This document shows, in pieces, positions 52,775-62,936 of a stretch of 64,000 nucleotides of DNA. The translations under genes and the position numbers were made by a program. The notes below the pieces were generated by a model that was not told the origin of the DNA, searched no databases, and was given only the letters and a program-made list of their open reading frames with translations. The stretch comes from Actinomadura mexicana. Lineage in GTDB: Bacteria; Actinomycetota; Actinomycetes; Streptosporangiales; Streptosporangiaceae. Position 1 is the stretch's first letter; each line of letters starts with the position of its first letter. Location of the stretch: NCBI RefSeq assembly GCF_900188105.1, contig NZ_FZNP01000003.1, forward strand, positions 583,360 to 647,359. Reading direction: 5' to 3'.

Positions 52775-53428
52775 CTATTTGAGGAGGGCGCGCGGCTCGC
52801 GGTCCGGGCGGCGCGGCCTGCGGACCGCCAGGTAGAGCAGGACCATCCCGACGATCTGGGCGAGGTGGTAGACCGATGTCGGGTCCAGCGCGATGCCGCG
52901 GGTGACGCTCGGGTCGATCGCCTTGGTCGCGGCCGCGGCGGCGCTGGCGACCAGCGCGACGATCACCGGGCCGGCCATCGGATGGTGGTGCAGGGCCGCC
53001 CGGGCCCAGAGGGCGAGGATGCACACCATCGTCAGGCTCTCGCAGGCGAGCAGGGCGCCGACCCCGGCGTGCCCGGTCACCGCCAGGACGGCGTAGGCGC
53101 CGATCCCGACCGAGCGCAGCAGCCAGAACGTCCGGCCGTGGTGCGGGCCGAGCACCTCGGCTACGGTCGCCGCCAGCAGGTAGGAGACCGCGACGACGAC
53201 CATGGCGCTGATCAGGGCCCAGCTCGGCCCCGACCACCGCTCCGAGTACTTGACCAGCCCGTGGTGGACGGATCCGGCGAGCGCCGCGATCCCGGCCCAC
53301 CAGAAGGCCGTGCGCCAGTGCCGATGCGGCGCCGGGGAGCGTCCCAGACGGAGCGCGAGCGCCACCACGACCAGCCCGAGCGCGAGGTCGCTCAGCGAGG
53401 GCGCGGGTTCGGCCAGCATGATTCGCAC
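52775..53428 (-). CDS. Polytopic membrane protein, DUF6962-like
   Basis: 217 residues from a GTG at 53428 with AGGCGGG upstream; an ATG at 53419 is nearly as good. About seven hydrophobic helices. Conserved-looking histidines lie in [18 protein letters not shown] and [14 protein letters not shown], a pattern that recalls the CREST (ceramidase/PAQR) superfamily, which uses histidines for a zinc site. That link is only suggestive. No function known. 95 bp from divergent rtcB. Confidence 0.65.
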   Translation of the reverse strand: MRIMLAEPAPSLSDLALGLVVVALALRLGRSPAPHRHWRTAFWWAGIAALAGSVHHGLVKYSERWSGPSWALISAMVVVAVSYLLAATVAEVLGPHHGRTFWLLRSVGIGAYAVLAVTGHAGVGALLACESLTMVCILALWARAALHHHPMAGPVIVALVASAAAAATKAIDPSVTRGIALDPTSVYHLAQIVGMVLLYLAVRRPRRPDREPRALLK

Positions 53429-53523
53429 GCTACCCGCCTGACGCGCGTGACCCTCCCGGCCGCCGGCGGGCCGGGAGCGCACGAGGTGCGCTTGGGGAGC
53501 GAGGCCGGGGGTACCCCCGCCTT

Positions 53524-54942
53524 GTGGACGCCGACCTGGTCGAGGACGGGCCCTACCGGTTCCGGATCGAACCGGTCGGCGCCATGCGCGTGCCCGGCGT
53601 GGTGTTCGCGTCGCGGGAGCTGCTGGCGCCCGCCGAGAACGCGATCGAGCAGGTCGCCCACGTCGCCGCGCTGCCGGGAGTGGTGGAGGCCTCCTACGCC
53701 ATGCCCGACGTCCACCTGGGGTACGGCTTCCCGATCGGCGGCGTGGCGGCGACCGATCCGCGCGCGGGCGGCGTGGTCTCGCCCGGCGGCGTCGGGTTCG
53801 ACATCTCGTGCGGCGTCCGGCTGCTGGCGGCGGACATCGACGCCTCCGGCCTCGGCCCCGTCCTGCCGGACCTGATGGACGGCCTCGACCCCGTCATCCC
53901 GCGCGGCATGGGCAAGGGCGCGGTCTGGCATCTGCCGGGACGGCGGGACCTGACCGGCATTCTCACCGGGGGAGCGCGGTACGCGGTCGAGCGGGGCCAC
54001 GGGGACGAGCGCGACCTGCGCCGGTGCGAGGACGCGGGAGCGGTCGCCGACGCCGACCCCGGTCAGGTGGGCGAGCGCGCGGTGGAGCGCGGCGCCCGCC
54101 AGGTCGGCAGCCTCGGCTCGGGCAACCACTTCCTGGAGGTGCAGCGTGTCGCCGAGGTCTACGACGCGGACGTGGCCGGGGCGTTCGGGCTGCGGCCGGG
54201 GCAGGTCTGCGTCATGATCCACTGCGGGTCGCGCGGGCTCGGCCACCAGATCTGCACCGACCACGTCCGGGCGATGGAGGCGGCGATGCCGCGGTACGGC
54301 ATCGAGGTCCCCGACCGGCAGCTCGCCTGCGCCCCGGTCGACTCCGCCGAGGGCCGCGCCTACCTGGGCGCGATGGCGGCGGCGGCCAACTACGGCCGCG
54401 CCAACCGGCAGCTGCTGACCCAGGCGGCGCGCCGGGTGTTCCGGCGGGTCGCGGGCGTCCGGCTCGACCTCGTCTACGACGTCTCGCACAACCTGGCCGA
54501 GCTCGAGGAGCACGTGGTGGACGGCGAGCGGCGGCGCCTGTGCGTGCACCGCAAGGGGGCCACCCGCGCCCTGCCGCCCGGCCACCCCGATCTGCCGCCC
54601 GACCTGCGCGGGGCCGGGCAGCCCGTGCTGATCCCCGGGACGATGGGGACCTCGTCCTACGTCCTGACGGGGGTGCCGGGCGCGCCGGCGTTCTCGTCCA
54701 CGTGCCACGGCGCCGGACGGGTGCGTAGCCGCCACCAGGCCGCGCGCGGCGTCGGCGGCGAGCAGTTGCGGGCGAGGCTGGAGGGGCAGGGCATCGCCGT
54801 GCGGCCGTCGTCGTGGCGCGGTCTGGCCGAGGAGGCGCCGGACGCCTACAAGGACGTGTCCGCCGTGGTCGAGGCCGGCGAGGGCGCGGGGCTCTGCCGC
54901 AAGGTCGCCCGTCTCGTCCCGCTGGGCGTCGTGAAGGGCTGA
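53524..54942 (+). CDS. rtcB: RNA-splicing ligase RtcB
   Basis: 472 residues from a GTG at 53524. Signature blocks: [46 protein letters not shown] (nucleotide and Mn ligands), [27 protein letters not shown], and [14 protein letters not shown] with the histidine that is guanylylated (C-H-G-A-G). It joins 2',3'-cyclic phosphate or 3'-phosphate ends to 5'-OH RNA ends. Its activator archease is encoded next door on the opposite strand. Confidence 0.95.
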   Translation: MDADLVEDGPYRFRIEPVGAMRVPGVVFASRELLAPAENAIEQVAHVAALPGVVEASYAMPDVHLGYGFPIGGVAATDPRAGGVVSPGGVGFDISCGVRLLAADIDASGLGPVLPDLMDGLDPVIPRGMGKGAVWHLPGRRDLTGILTGGARYAVERGHGDERDLRRCEDAGAVADADPGQVGERAVERGARQVGSLGSGNHFLEVQRVAEVYDADVAGAFGLRPGQVCVMIHCGSRGLGHQICTDHVRAMEAAMPRYGIEVPDRQLACAPVDSAEGRAYLGAMAAAANYGRANRQLLTQAARRVFRRVAGVRLDLVYDVSHNLAELEEHVVDGERRRLCVHRKGATRALPPGHPDLPPDLRGAGQPVLIPGTMGTSSYVLTGVPGAPAFSSTCHGAGRVRSRHQAARGVGGEQLRARLEGQGIAVRPSSWRGLAEEAPDAYKDVSAVVEAGEGAGLCRKVARLVPLGVVKG

Positions 54943-54980
54943 TCGGCGGTCGCGCGCGCCCTCGCCCGGCGCGCCGCCGG

Positions 54981-55403
54981 TCACACGTCGATCGTCACGG
55001 CGCAGGTCCAGCCGCGGGCGTCCCGGTCGAACCGCAGCTCGTGCAGCGACACCGCCTTGGGCACGGCTCCCGTCCCCACCGCCTCCGCCGCGTCCCCGGT
55101 CGCGAGCCGGGCGGTGAGCCCGCCGTCCGGCGTCTCCGCGATCTCGGCGTCCAGGACCAGGACGCCGTCGACGTCCAGGCGGTAGACCACCTCGTCCAGG
55201 ACGGCGACGAGCAGGTCCGCGTCCGGGCCCGGCGGCACGTCCGCCCGGATGCCGCCGGACGGGCGGACGCCGGAGACGTCGGCGAACGATTCCACGAGCC
55301 CGGCCACCGCCTCGGCGACGCAGCGTTCCCGTGTCGGCCCCCACGCCTCGATGCGCAGGTCGGCGGTGTGGGGGACGCCTCGGTGCCCGCTTCCGCGCGA
55401 CAT
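54981..55403 (-). CDS. Archease (RtcB activator)
   Basis: 140 residues from the ATG at 55403. The start of the fold is VPHTADLRIEAWGPTRERCVAEAVAGLVESFADV, with the metal-binding aspartate in HTAD, and the end is PKAVSLHELRFDRDARGWTCAVTIDV, containing the H-x-L-x-F/V motif and the usual final I-D-V. Archease allows multiple turnover by RtcB. It is convergent with rtcB, stops 39 bp apart, an unusual layout compared with the frequent same-strand operon. Confidence 0.92.
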   Translation of the reverse strand: MSRGSGHRGVPHTADLRIEAWGPTRERCVAEAVAGLVESFADVSGVRPSGGIRADVPPGPDADLLVAVLDEVVYRLDVDGVLVLDAEIAETPDGGLTARLATGDAAEAVGTGAVPKAVSLHELRFDRDARGWTCAVTIDV

Positions 55404-55583
55404 GGTCGGACGGCTACCCGGCTCCGATCGCGAGAAACCGGCCGGGCCCTCGCGGGCGGCCGGGCGCGCCGGGCGCTCAAAGATCAGCTGCGGCTCTGAC
55501 CTGCGGCATGACGTCGCAAAATCGTGCGTGGCGCGGCGCCCGCCGCGCGGCGGACGGGAACGGTGCCCTCTGGAGGTGGGAGC

Positions 55584-56666
55584 GTGGACAGGAGCGCGAG
55601 GGCGAAGGCGTGCGCGGCGGCGCTGGCGGGGTCGGTGGTGCTCGCCGGGTGCAGCGGGAAGTCCGAGAACGCGGGGAACGCCGGGAACGCGGGGCCGGCG
55701 TCGGTGCAGACGTCGGCGCCGGTGCCGGAGTCCGGGTCGGACCTGCAGCAGCAGTACGTGAAGGTCGTGGACGCCGTCCTGCCGTCGGTGGTGAAGATCC
55801 AGACCGATCAGGGGGAGGGGTCGGGCGTCGTGTTCGACGCCCAGGGGGACATCGTCACCAACGCGCACGTGGTCGCGGGGGCGAAGACGATCCAGGTCAC
55901 CTCGTCCGGCGGGGGCTCCCCGGTGAAGGCCTCGATGGTCGGCGCGTTCGCCGCCGACGACCTGGCCGTCGTCAAGGTCAGCGGCGGGTCGCTGAAACCG
56001 GCCTCGTGGGGCGAGTCGAGCAAGGCGCAGGTCGGGCAGATCGTGCTGGCGATGGGCAACCCGCTCGGCCTCGCCGGAAGCGTGACGAACGGGATCGTCT
56101 CCGCGCTGCACCGCACGGTGTCGACCAAGGGGGAGGGGGCCTTCCAGGGCTCGACGATCGCCGACGCCATCCAGACGAGCGCGGACATCAACCCGGGCAA
56201 CAGCGGCGGCGCCCTGGTCACGCTGGACGGGCAGGTGATCGGCATCCCCACCGCGGCGGCGTCCGACCCGCAGATCGGCGCCGCGGCGCCGGGCATCGGG
56301 TTCGCGACGCCGAGCGACACGGTCAAGCGGATCGTCCCGCAGCTCATCGAGTCGGGGAAGGTCTCGAACTCCGGCCGGGCCGCGCTCGGCGTGGTGGTGC
56401 GCACGATCGTCGACCCGCAGACCGGCCGGCGGTCGGCGGTCGCGGTCGTGGAGGTGCAGAAGGGCGGCGGGGCCGCCAAGGCCGGGATCGAGCCGGGCGA
56501 CCTGGTCCTTTCGGTGAACGGCACCGCGACGCCCGACCAGACGGCGCTGACGACCGTCCTCGCGAACCTCAAGCCCGGCGAGACGGTGAAGGTCGAGATC
56601 CAGAAGCCGGACGGCTCGAAGAAGCAGGTCCAGGCGAAGCTCGGCGAGCTGCCCGGAGGCGGCTGA
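55584..56666 (+). CDS. HtrA/DegP-like trypsin-type lipoprotein protease with PDZ domain
   Basis: 360 residues from a GTG with GGAGG eight bases upstream. The lipobox is LAGC near residue 22, so it is probably anchored outside the membrane. Trypsin-like triad: VTNAHVV (H), DDLAVVKV (D) and NPGNSGGAL (S). The PDZ domain at the end includes GGAAKAGIEPGDLVLSVNG. S1C proteases handle envelope quality control. It ends 94 bp before the TetR start, after which a new promoter begins. Confidence 0.94.
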   Translation: MDRSARAKACAAALAGSVVLAGCSGKSENAGNAGNAGPASVQTSAPVPESGSDLQQQYVKVVDAVLPSVVKIQTDQGEGSGVVFDAQGDIVTNAHVVAGAKTIQVTSSGGGSPVKASMVGAFAADDLAVVKVSGGSLKPASWGESSKAQVGQIVLAMGNPLGLAGSVTNGIVSALHRTVSTKGEGAFQGSTIADAIQTSADINPGNSGGALVTLDGQVIGIPTAAASDPQIGAAAPGIGFATPSDTVKRIVPQLIESGKVSNSGRAALGVVVRTIVDPQTGRRSAVAVVEVQKGGGAAKAGIEPGDLVLSVNGTATPDQTALTTVLANLKPGETVKVEIQKPDGSKKQVQAKLGELPGGG

Positions 56667-56689
56667 CGCTCATCGCCTCGTCCCACCGC

Positions 56690-56732
56690 TTGACGGGGGC
56701 CTGTACGCGGGTACAGTGTACAAGCGTACAGG
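56690..56732 (+). promoter_or_regulatory. TetR operon promoter with self-operator
   Basis: -35 TTGACG (56690-56695), 16-bp spacer and -10 TACAGT (56712-56717). A perfect inverted repeat CCTGTACGC (56700-56708) / GCGTACAGG (56724-56732) flanks the -10 element. A third CGTACAGG half-site is at 56745-56752. Occupancy by the downstream TetR protein would block RNA polymerase; this is inferred. Confidence 0.75.
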
Positions 56733-56760
56733 CAGCTGAACATCCGTACAGGGGGTGGGG

Positions 56761-57429
56761 ATGGCCGCGCGGGAGCGGGCCGAGGACCTGACCGGGCGCG
56801 CCCGGATCAGGGACGCGGCCCTGCTGGAGTTCGCCGAGCACGGGGTGAAGGGCGCCACGATCCGCGGCATCGCGAAGGCCGCCGGCGTGTCGCCCGCCCT
56901 CGTCCAGCACCACTACGGGACGAAGGAGGCGCTGCGCGCGGCCTGCGACGAGCACGTGATCGAAGTGATCCGCGAGACCAAGCAGGAGGCCCTGCGCGGC
57001 GGGATGGGGAGCCCGAGCTTCCTCGCGATCGCCATGCGGACGGCCCTGCCGATCCAGCGCTACGTGGCCCGCGCCCTGACCGACGGGTCGGCCGCCGCGG
57101 CCGTCCTCTTCGACGACGCGGTCGCGTTCAGCGAGGAGATGCTCGAACGCGGCGCGCCCGACATGAATCCGCCGGCCACCGACGACCTGCACGGCTACGC
57201 GACGGTCATGACCGGCATGAGCTTCGGCCTGATCGTCCTGCACGAGCACATGTCGCGTGCGCTCGGCGCCGACGTCCTGATGGGCGACGGCTACCCCCGC
57301 ATGGCGCTGGCGATGCTGGACGTCCTCGACGACCGGCTCCTGACGCGCGAACTGGTGGCGCAGACGCGCGCCGCCCTGAAGAACCTGCCCGCCCCCGGCG
57401 GGCGACCCCCCGACGAGGAGGACCGGTGA
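56761..57429 (+). CDS. TetR-family repressor
   Basis: 222 residues from the ATG at 56761, with GGGGG upstream. The DNA-binding domain fills residues ~10-60: [46 protein letters not shown]. The larger ligand-binding part is the usual helical domain. It overlaps the ABC ATPase by 4 bp (GTGA), so the three genes form one operon, and the operator upstream fits autoregulation. The inducing compound is presumably exported by the transporter. Confidence 0.93.
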   Translation: MAARERAEDLTGRARIRDAALLEFAEHGVKGATIRGIAKAAGVSPALVQHHYGTKEALRAACDEHVIEVIRETKQEALRGGMGSPSFLAIAMRTALPIQRYVARALTDGSAAAAVLFDDAVAFSEEMLERGAPDMNPPATDDLHGYATVMTGMSFGLIVLHEHMSRALGADVLMGDGYPRMALAMLDVLDDRLLTRELVAQTRAALKNLPAPGGRPPDEEDR

Positions 57430-58337
57430 CCACCAGCACACCCCCCATAGCCCTCTCCGGCCTGGTCAAGAACTTCGGCCGGACCCGTGCGCTGGACGGG
57501 CTCGACCTGACCGTCCGGCCCGGCGAGGTGCACGGCTTCCTCGGCCCGAACGGCGCCGGGAAGTCGACCGCCATCCGCGTCCTGCTCGGCCTGCTGCGCG
57601 CCGACGGGGGCACCGCCCGCCTGCTCGGCGGCGACCCCTGGCGGGACGCGACCGAGCTGCACCGCCGGCTCGCCTACGTCCCCGGCGACGTCACGCTGTG
57701 GCCGAACCTGTCCGGCGGCGAGGTGATCGACCTGCTCGGCCGCATGCGCGGCGGCGTGAACGCGCGCCGCAAGGCCGAGCTGCTCGACCGGTTCGAGCTC
57801 GACCCGCGCAAGAAGGGCCGCGCCTACTCCAAGGGCAACCGGCAGAAGGTCGGGCTCGTCGCCGCGCTGGCGTCCGACGCCGAGCTGCTGCTGCTCGACG
57901 AGCCCACCTCCGGCCTGGACCCCCTCATGGAGGAGGTGTTCCAGGAGTGCGTCCGGGAGGAGCGGCGGGACGGCCGCACCGTGCTGCTGTCCAGCCACAT
58001 CCTGTCCGAGGTCGAGGCGCTCTGCGACCGGGTGACGATCATCCGCAAGGGCGCGGCGGTGGAGTCCGGGACGCTGGACGAGCTGCGGCACCTGACCCGC
58101 ACGTCCATCGACGCGGAGCTGGCCGGACCGCCGGACGGGCTGGAGCTGCCCGGCGCGCACGACGTCCGCGTCGACGGCAACAAGATCCGCTTCGAGGTGG
58201 ACACCCCCGCGCTGGACGCCGCGTTGCGGCGGCTCACCGAGGTCGGCGTGCGGAGCCTGAGCAGCCGCCCGCCGACGCTGGAGGAGCTGTTCCTGCGCCA
58301 CTACAAGGACGAGCTCGCCACGGAGGCCGCGCGATGA
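57426..58337 (+). CDS. ABC exporter ATP-binding protein
   Basis: 303 residues. Walker [10 protein letters not shown], signature region [15 protein letters not shown] (S-K-G-N-R-Q type), Walker [16 protein letters not shown] and H-loop [13 protein letters not shown]. The C-terminal ~80 residues are the extension seen in drug and polyketide exporters of the DrrA type. It pairs with the permease whose start overlaps its stop by 4 bp. Confidence 0.94.
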   Translation: MTTSTPPIALSGLVKNFGRTRALDGLDLTVRPGEVHGFLGPNGAGKSTAIRVLLGLLRADGGTARLLGGDPWRDATELHRRLAYVPGDVTLWPNLSGGEVIDLLGRMRGGVNARRKAELLDRFELDPRKKGRAYSKGNRQKVGLVAALASDAELLLLDEPTSGLDPLMEEVFQECVREERRDGRTVLLSSHILSEVEALCDRVTIIRKGAAVESGTLDELRHLTRTSIDAELAGPPDGLELPGAHDVRVDGNKIRFEVDTPALDAALRRLTEVGVRSLSSRPPTLEELFLRHYKDELATEAAR

Positions 58338-59992
58338 GCGCGACGATCCAGGAGGCGCGGACGGCCGAGCCGTCCCGCGCGACACCGCTGCGGTCGCTCA
58401 CCGGGACCGGCGGGCTGATCAGGCTGATCCTGCGCCGCGACCGGTTCCTGCTGCCGTCCTGGGTGATCGTGCTGGCGCTGATCCCGGTCAACTTCGTGGC
58501 GGCCACCGACGGCCTCTACCCGACGACCGCCGAGCGCCTCGCGTACGCGCGGACGACGGGGACGAACCCGACGTTCCTCGCTCTGTACGGGCCGCTGTAC
58601 GACACGAGCCTCGGCGCGATCGTCGCCCAGCGCTCGGGGTTCATCCCGGTGATCATCGCGCTGATCAGCGTGCTCACCGTCGTCCGGCACACCCGGACCG
58701 AGGAGGAGGCGGGCCGCCGCGAGCTGCTCGGCGCCACCGTCACCGGGCGCGGCGCGGGACTGGCCGCCGCGCTCGCCGTGACGATGGCGGCGAACCTCGT
58801 CCTCGCCGCCCTGCTGACCGCGGGCATGGCCGCGCAGGGCCTGCCGCTCGCGGGCTCGCTGGCGTTCGGCCTGCAACTGGCCGCCGCCGGATGCGTCTTC
58901 GCCGCCGTCGCGGGCGTCACCGCCCAGCTGAGCGAGGGCGCGGGCGCCGCCCGGGGCACGGCGATCGCCGCGCTCGGCGCCGCGTTCGTGGTCCGGATGG
59001 CCGCCGACGTCGGCGGCGCGGGCAACGGGCTGTCGTGGCTGGGCTGGCTGTCCCCGCTCGGCTGGGGGAGCCGCATGCGCGCCTACGGCGGGGAGCGCTG
59101 GTGGACGCTCGCGCTGGTCGCCGCGCTCACGGCCGCCCTGGTCGCCGCCGCGGGCCTTTTGTCGGCGCGCCGGGACGTGGGCGCCGGCGTGCTGCCGCCC
59201 AAGCTCGGCCCCGCGGACGCCCCGCGCCTGCTCTCGGGGTCCCTCGGCCTCGGCTGGCGGCTGCAGAGCCGCGCCCTCTATGGCTGGCTCGCCGGGTTCG
59301 CCGCGCTCGGCGTGGTGTACGGCGCGGTGGCGGGCGGCGTCGGCGACATCGTCAAGGACAACCCCGAACTGGAGAAGGTCTTCACCCGGCTCGGCGGGCA
59401 GGGCGCGCTCACCGACGCCTACTTCGCCTCGATCATGAGCATGCTCGGCCTGATCGCCGCCGCCTACGCGGTCTCGGCCACGCTGCGGCTGCGCGGCGAG
59501 GAGACCGCGCAGCGCGCCGAGCCGCTGCTCGCCACCCCCGTCGGGCGGCTGCGGTGGGCTTCGGGCCACCTGGCCTTCGCGCTGCTCGGCCCGGCCGCCG
59601 GCCTCGGCGTCGCGGGGCTGGCCGCCGGGCTCGCGCACGGTCTGGACACCGGCGATCCCGGCCGCGTGGTGCCGCGCGTCCTCGGCGCCGCGCTCGCGCA
59701 GCTGCCCGCCGTGTGGCTGGTCGCGGCGATCGCGCTCGCGCTGTTCGGCCTCGCGCCGAGGCTCACCGGCGCCGCCTGGGCCGCCGTCGGCGTCTTCGCG
59801 GTCGTGACGCTCTTCGGAGCCGGGCTCGACCTGAACCAGTGGGCCCTGGACGTCTCGCCGTTCACCCACGTCCCCAAGCTGCCGGGGCACGACTTCGCGG
59901 CCGCGCCGCTGCTCTGGCTGCTCGCGGTCGCGGCCGCCCTGTCCGCCCTCGGCCTGCTCGGTTTCCGCCGCAGAGACCTCTCCACGGCATGA
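58334..59992 (+). CDS. ABC exporter permease
   Basis: 552 residues with about 12 hydrophobic helices in two halves of six, starting [22 protein letters not shown] and closing [24 protein letters not shown]. The double-length single permease pairs with a stand-alone ATPase, as in actinobacterial polyketide/drug exporters. ATGA overlap with the ATPase gene. Substrate unknown. Confidence 0.9.
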   Translation: MSATIQEARTAEPSRATPLRSLTGTGGLIRLILRRDRFLLPSWVIVLALIPVNFVAATDGLYPTTAERLAYARTTGTNPTFLALYGPLYDTSLGAIVAQRSGFIPVIIALISVLTVVRHTRTEEEAGRRELLGATVTGRGAGLAAALAVTMAANLVLAALLTAGMAAQGLPLAGSLAFGLQLAAAGCVFAAVAGVTAQLSEGAGAARGTAIAALGAAFVVRMAADVGGAGNGLSWLGWLSPLGWGSRMRAYGGERWWTLALVAALTAALVAAAGLLSARRDVGAGVLPPKLGPADAPRLLSGSLGLGWRLQSRALYGWLAGFAALGVVYGAVAGGVGDIVKDNPELEKVFTRLGGQGALTDAYFASIMSMLGLIAAAYAVSATLRLRGEETAQRAEPLLATPVGRLRWASGHLAFALLGPAAGLGVAGLAAGLAHGLDTGDPGRVVPRVLGAALAQLPAVWLVAAIALALFGLAPRLTGAAWAAVGVFAVVTLFGAGLDLNQWALDVSPFTHVPKLPGHDFAAAPLLWLLAVAAALSALGLLGFRRRDLSTA

Positions 59993-60086
59993 CACCGTCC
60001 TCCACCCCCCAGCTCCCACCCCCACTCCCACCTGCCGCCGAACAATGGACGAGCCTCGCTCGACGACAGCCGTTAGATTGGGGCGG

Positions 60087-60689
60087 GTGAACTCCCGGAA
60101 ACCCCTCGCCGTCTGCGTGTTCTGCTCGTCCAGTGGCAAGATCGACCGCCGGTACGTCGACTTCGCCGCCGAGGCCGGCGCCGAGCTGGCCCGGCGCGGC
60201 CACAGCCTCGTCAGCGGCGGCGCCCAGGTCTCGTGCATGGGCGCCGTCGCCCGCGCCGCGCGGGCCGGCGGCGCCCGCACGGTCGGTGTGATCCCCGAAG
60301 GGCTGGTCAGCGTCGAGATCTCCGACGAGGACAACGACGAGCTGATCGTCACCGCCGACATGCGGGCCCGCAAGGGCGAGATGGACCGGCGCAGCGACGC
60401 GTTCCTCGTCCTGCCCGGCGGCATCGGCACGCTGGAGGAGCTGTTCGAGGTGTGGACGGCCCGCGTCCTCGCCATGCACGACAAGCCCGTCGTCATCCTC
60501 GACCCGACCGGCGTCTACGAGCCGCTGCGCGAGCTGATGAAGGGCCTCACCGAGCAGGGCTTCGCCCGCCCCAAGATCTGGGACGCCGTCGGCTGGTCGA
60601 GCACCGTCCCCGAGGCGTTCGACCTCCTGGAACGGGAGCAGCCCCGCATCGGGTTCTCCACCGAGGACTACGCCGAAGCCGAACTCTGA
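60087..60689 (+). CDS. LOG-family (TIGR00730) protein
   Basis: 200 residues from the GTG at 60087 (GGGGCGG directly upstream); an ATG at 60045 would add 14 residues not typical of the family. AVCVFCSSSGKIDRRYVDFA, SGGAQVSCMGAVARAA and LPGGIGTLEELFEVWTARVL are the LOG motifs (P-G-G-x-G-T-x-x-E). It should act as a nucleotide phosphoribohydrolase. It is shorter than, and distinct from, the LOG gene behind dapE. Confidence 0.88.
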   Translation: MNSRKPLAVCVFCSSSGKIDRRYVDFAAEAGAELARRGHSLVSGGAQVSCMGAVARAARAGGARTVGVIPEGLVSVEISDEDNDELIVTADMRARKGEMDRRSDAFLVLPGGIGTLEELFEVWTARVLAMHDKPVVILDPTGVYEPLRELMKGLTEQGFARPKIWDAVGWSSTVPEAFDLLEREQPRIGFSTEDYAEAEL

Positions 60690-60710
60690 CCGGCCCAGGA
60701 CCCTGTCATC

Positions 60711-60727
60711 GTGGGGGCGCCCCCCAC
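60711..60727. terminator. Short bidirectional hairpin
   Basis: GTGGGGG / CCCCCAC with a 3-base loop, between the convergent stops at 60689 and 60776. Confidence 0.6.
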
Positions 60728-60775
60728 GCCCGCCGAGACGGCTGACCGTCGTCCACCGCTCCGCTGGGACGCCGG

Positions 60776-62578
60776 TCAGTCATGTTTGCGGCCCGGCATG
60801 TTCTCGTACATGTCGGTCAGCTTCTGGCGGAAGCCGCGGGCCGCGATGCCGATCTTCTGCGGGTCCCTGAGGCCCGCCTTGACGGACTTTCTGGCCTGGT
60901 CCTTCATGATGTGCGGCGGGATCGGGGCGATCTCGGCGTCGACCACGAACTCCAGGACGACGGGACGGTCGCTCGCCAGGGCCTCCCGCCAGGCGTCGGT
61001 GACCTTCCCGGGATCGTCGCAGTAGACGCCCTTGAGCCCGCAGAGTTCGGCGTACTCGGAGTACGGGAAGTCCGGGATGCTCTGCGAGCCCTCGTACTTC
61101 GGGTCGCCGCCCATCGCGCGCTGCTCCCAGGTGACCTGGTTGAGGTCCTGGTTGTTGAACACGGCGAAGATCAGCGGCGCCCCGCCCATCCGCTCGGCGT
61201 ACCGCTTCACGGTGAGCATCTCGTTCATGCCGTTCATCTGGAACGCGCCGTCGCCGACGAAGCAGATCACCGGGCGGCCGGGGTAGGCGAACCGGGCCGC
61301 GATGGCGTACGGGACGCCGGGGCCCATCGTGGCGAGGGTGCCCGACAGCGAGGCCCGCATGCCCCCGCGGAGCTTGATGTGCCGGGCCCACCAGTTGGTG
61401 GCCGAGCCGGAGTCGGCCGTGAGGATCACGCCGTCCGGCAGCAGCGGGGACAGCTCGTGCGCGACGGCCTGCGGGTTGATCCTGCCCTCGAAGCTCTGCC
61501 CGGCCCGCTTCTCCATGACCGTGTCCCAGGCGCGGACGTTCTCCTCGATCTCCTCGCGCCAGGAGCGGTCCTCCTTGCGGCGCAGCATCGGGATCAGCTC
61601 CCGGAGCGTCTCCCGGGCGTCCCCGACGACGTGCGCGTCCATCGGGTAGCGAATGCCGATCATGCGCCCGTCGATGTCGATCTCCACGCCCCTGCAGCTG
61701 CCCTCGTCCGGCAGCCACTCGGCGTACGGGAAGCTCGTGCCGATCATGAACAGCACGTCGCAGTTCATCACCATCTCGTCGCTGGCCCTGGAGCCGAGCA
61801 GGCCGATGGGGCCGGTGACGAACGGCAGGCCGTCCGGGACGACCTCGCGGCCGAGCAGCGCCTTGGCGATGCCGGCGCCGAGCAGCTCGGCCGTCTCGAT
61901 CACCTCGGCCTCGGCCCCGGCGGCGCCCTGGCCGATCAGCATCGCGACCGCGGTGCCCTCGTTGAGGACGTCGGCGGCCTTGCGCAGCTCCTCGGGGTCG
62001 GGGAGGACGCGGGGCCTGCTCCACCCCACGCTGGAGTACACCGAGCCGTGCTCCTTGGGCGGCGACGGCACCGCGTCGGCCTCCTGGACGTCCTCCGGAA
62101 TGATGATCGTCGAGACGCCGCGGGCGGTCAGGGCGGTCTTGAACGCCCGGTCGACGACATGCCGCATCTGGCCGGGGTGCATGACGATCTGGCAGAACTC
62201 CGAGACGTCGGAGAACAGGTTCTCCAGGTTGACCTCCTGCTGGTAGTGCGCGCCCTGCGCCAGGCGCTTCTGCTGCCCGACGATCGCCACGACCGGCTGG
62301 TGGTCCAGCTTCGCGTCGTACAGGCCGTTCAGCAGGTGGATCGCGCCCGGCCCGGACGTCGCCGCGCACACGCCGACCTCGCCGGTGAACTTCGCGTGGC
62401 CGCAGGCCATGAACGCGGCCATCTCCTCGTGCCGCGTCTGGATGAACTCCGGCTCCCCCTCGGCGCGGTCGAACGCGCCGAGCATCCCGTTGATGCCGTC
62501 GCCCGGGTACCCGTAGACGCGCTTCACGCCCCACTCGGTCAGCCGCCGGAGGACGTAGTCGGCCACCTGCTGCGCCAT
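60776..62578 (-). CDS. TPP-dependent enzyme, pyruvate oxidase/dehydrogenase (quinone)-like
   Basis: 600 residues from the ATG at 62578, with AAGGAG upstream. It has the three-domain layout of the acetolactate synthase/pyruvate oxidase family: VYGYPGDGINGMLGAF and FIQTRHEEMAAFMACG (with catalytic E) in the N-terminal domain, a middle FAD/ADP-type domain, and CFVGDGAFQMNGMNEM (G-D-G-x-N type TPP motif) in the C-terminal one. FNNQDLNQVTWEQR follows as in PoxB-like proteins. It probably decarboxylates pyruvate to acetate or acetyl phosphate with quinone or oxygen. A truncated SDR frame precedes it. Confidence 0.85.
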   Translation of the reverse strand: MAQQVADYVLRRLTEWGVKRVYGYPGDGINGMLGAFDRAEGEPEFIQTRHEEMAAFMACGHAKFTGEVGVCAATSGPGAIHLLNGLYDAKLDHQPVVAIVGQQKRLAQGAHYQQEVNLENLFSDVSEFCQIVMHPGQMRHVVDRAFKTALTARGVSTIIIPEDVQEADAVPSPPKEHGSVYSSVGWSRPRVLPDPEELRKAADVLNEGTAVAMLIGQGAAGAEAEVIETAELLGAGIAKALLGREVVPDGLPFVTGPIGLLGSRASDEMVMNCDVLFMIGTSFPYAEWLPDEGSCRGVEIDIDGRMIGIRYPMDAHVVGDARETLRELIPMLRRKEDRSWREEIEENVRAWDTVMEKRAGQSFEGRINPQAVAHELSPLLPDGVILTADSGSATNWWARHIKLRGGMRASLSGTLATMGPGVPYAIAARFAYPGRPVICFVGDGAFQMNGMNEMLTVKRYAERMGGAPLIFAVFNNQDLNQVTWEQRAMGGDPKYEGSQSIPDFPYSEYAELCGLKGVYCDDPGKVTDAWREALASDRPVVLEFVVDAEIAPIPPHIMKDQARKSVKAGLRDPQKIGIAARGFRQKLTDMYENMPGRKHD

Positions 62579-62606
62579 CGCTCTCTCCTTCGTCGTCACT
62601 CGTGCG

Positions 62607-62783
62607 TCATCGCCGCAGCAGCCTGGACGCGCCCGCGGCGGCCCCCTCCAGGCCCTCGTCCCCGCGGGCCAGGAGGGCGACCCGGACTCCGCGTCGCGCG
62701 AACGCCACGGCGGCGGCGCGCCCGATGCCGCCGGAGGCTCCCGACACCGCGACTACCGCGCTCTTGTCGATCTTGTACTTCAT
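62607..62783 (-). pseudogene. Truncated short-chain dehydrogenase (N-terminus only)
   Basis: 58 residues from the ATG at 62783 with GGGGAAAGAG upstream. [32 protein letters not shown] is the complete SDR dinucleotide motif (T/SGxxxGIG). After SRLLRR a stop comes at 62607; the catalytic YxxxK part is absent. It is 28 bp upstream of the TPP enzyme and keeps a good ribosome site, so it may still be translated, but it cannot be an active SDR. Confidence 0.75.
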
Positions 62784-62936
62784 GCTCTTTCCCCAAGACG
62801 GCGACGTCGGGTCCGGCACAGGGGCCACTGCCCGAGTCGGGGACGCTGTAACAGCGGGGCCGCCCAGGCGCCTTGCCGGGCTCGGATACGGTCGTGATGT
62901 GCGCGTTCGTGACCTGGCCGTGATCGAAGGAGACCG

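Noticed and set aside
58301..60496. 731-codon minus-strand frame under the ABC permease and LOG genes
   Set aside because: Antisense artefact of high GC; the plus strand has coupled starts and known motifs.
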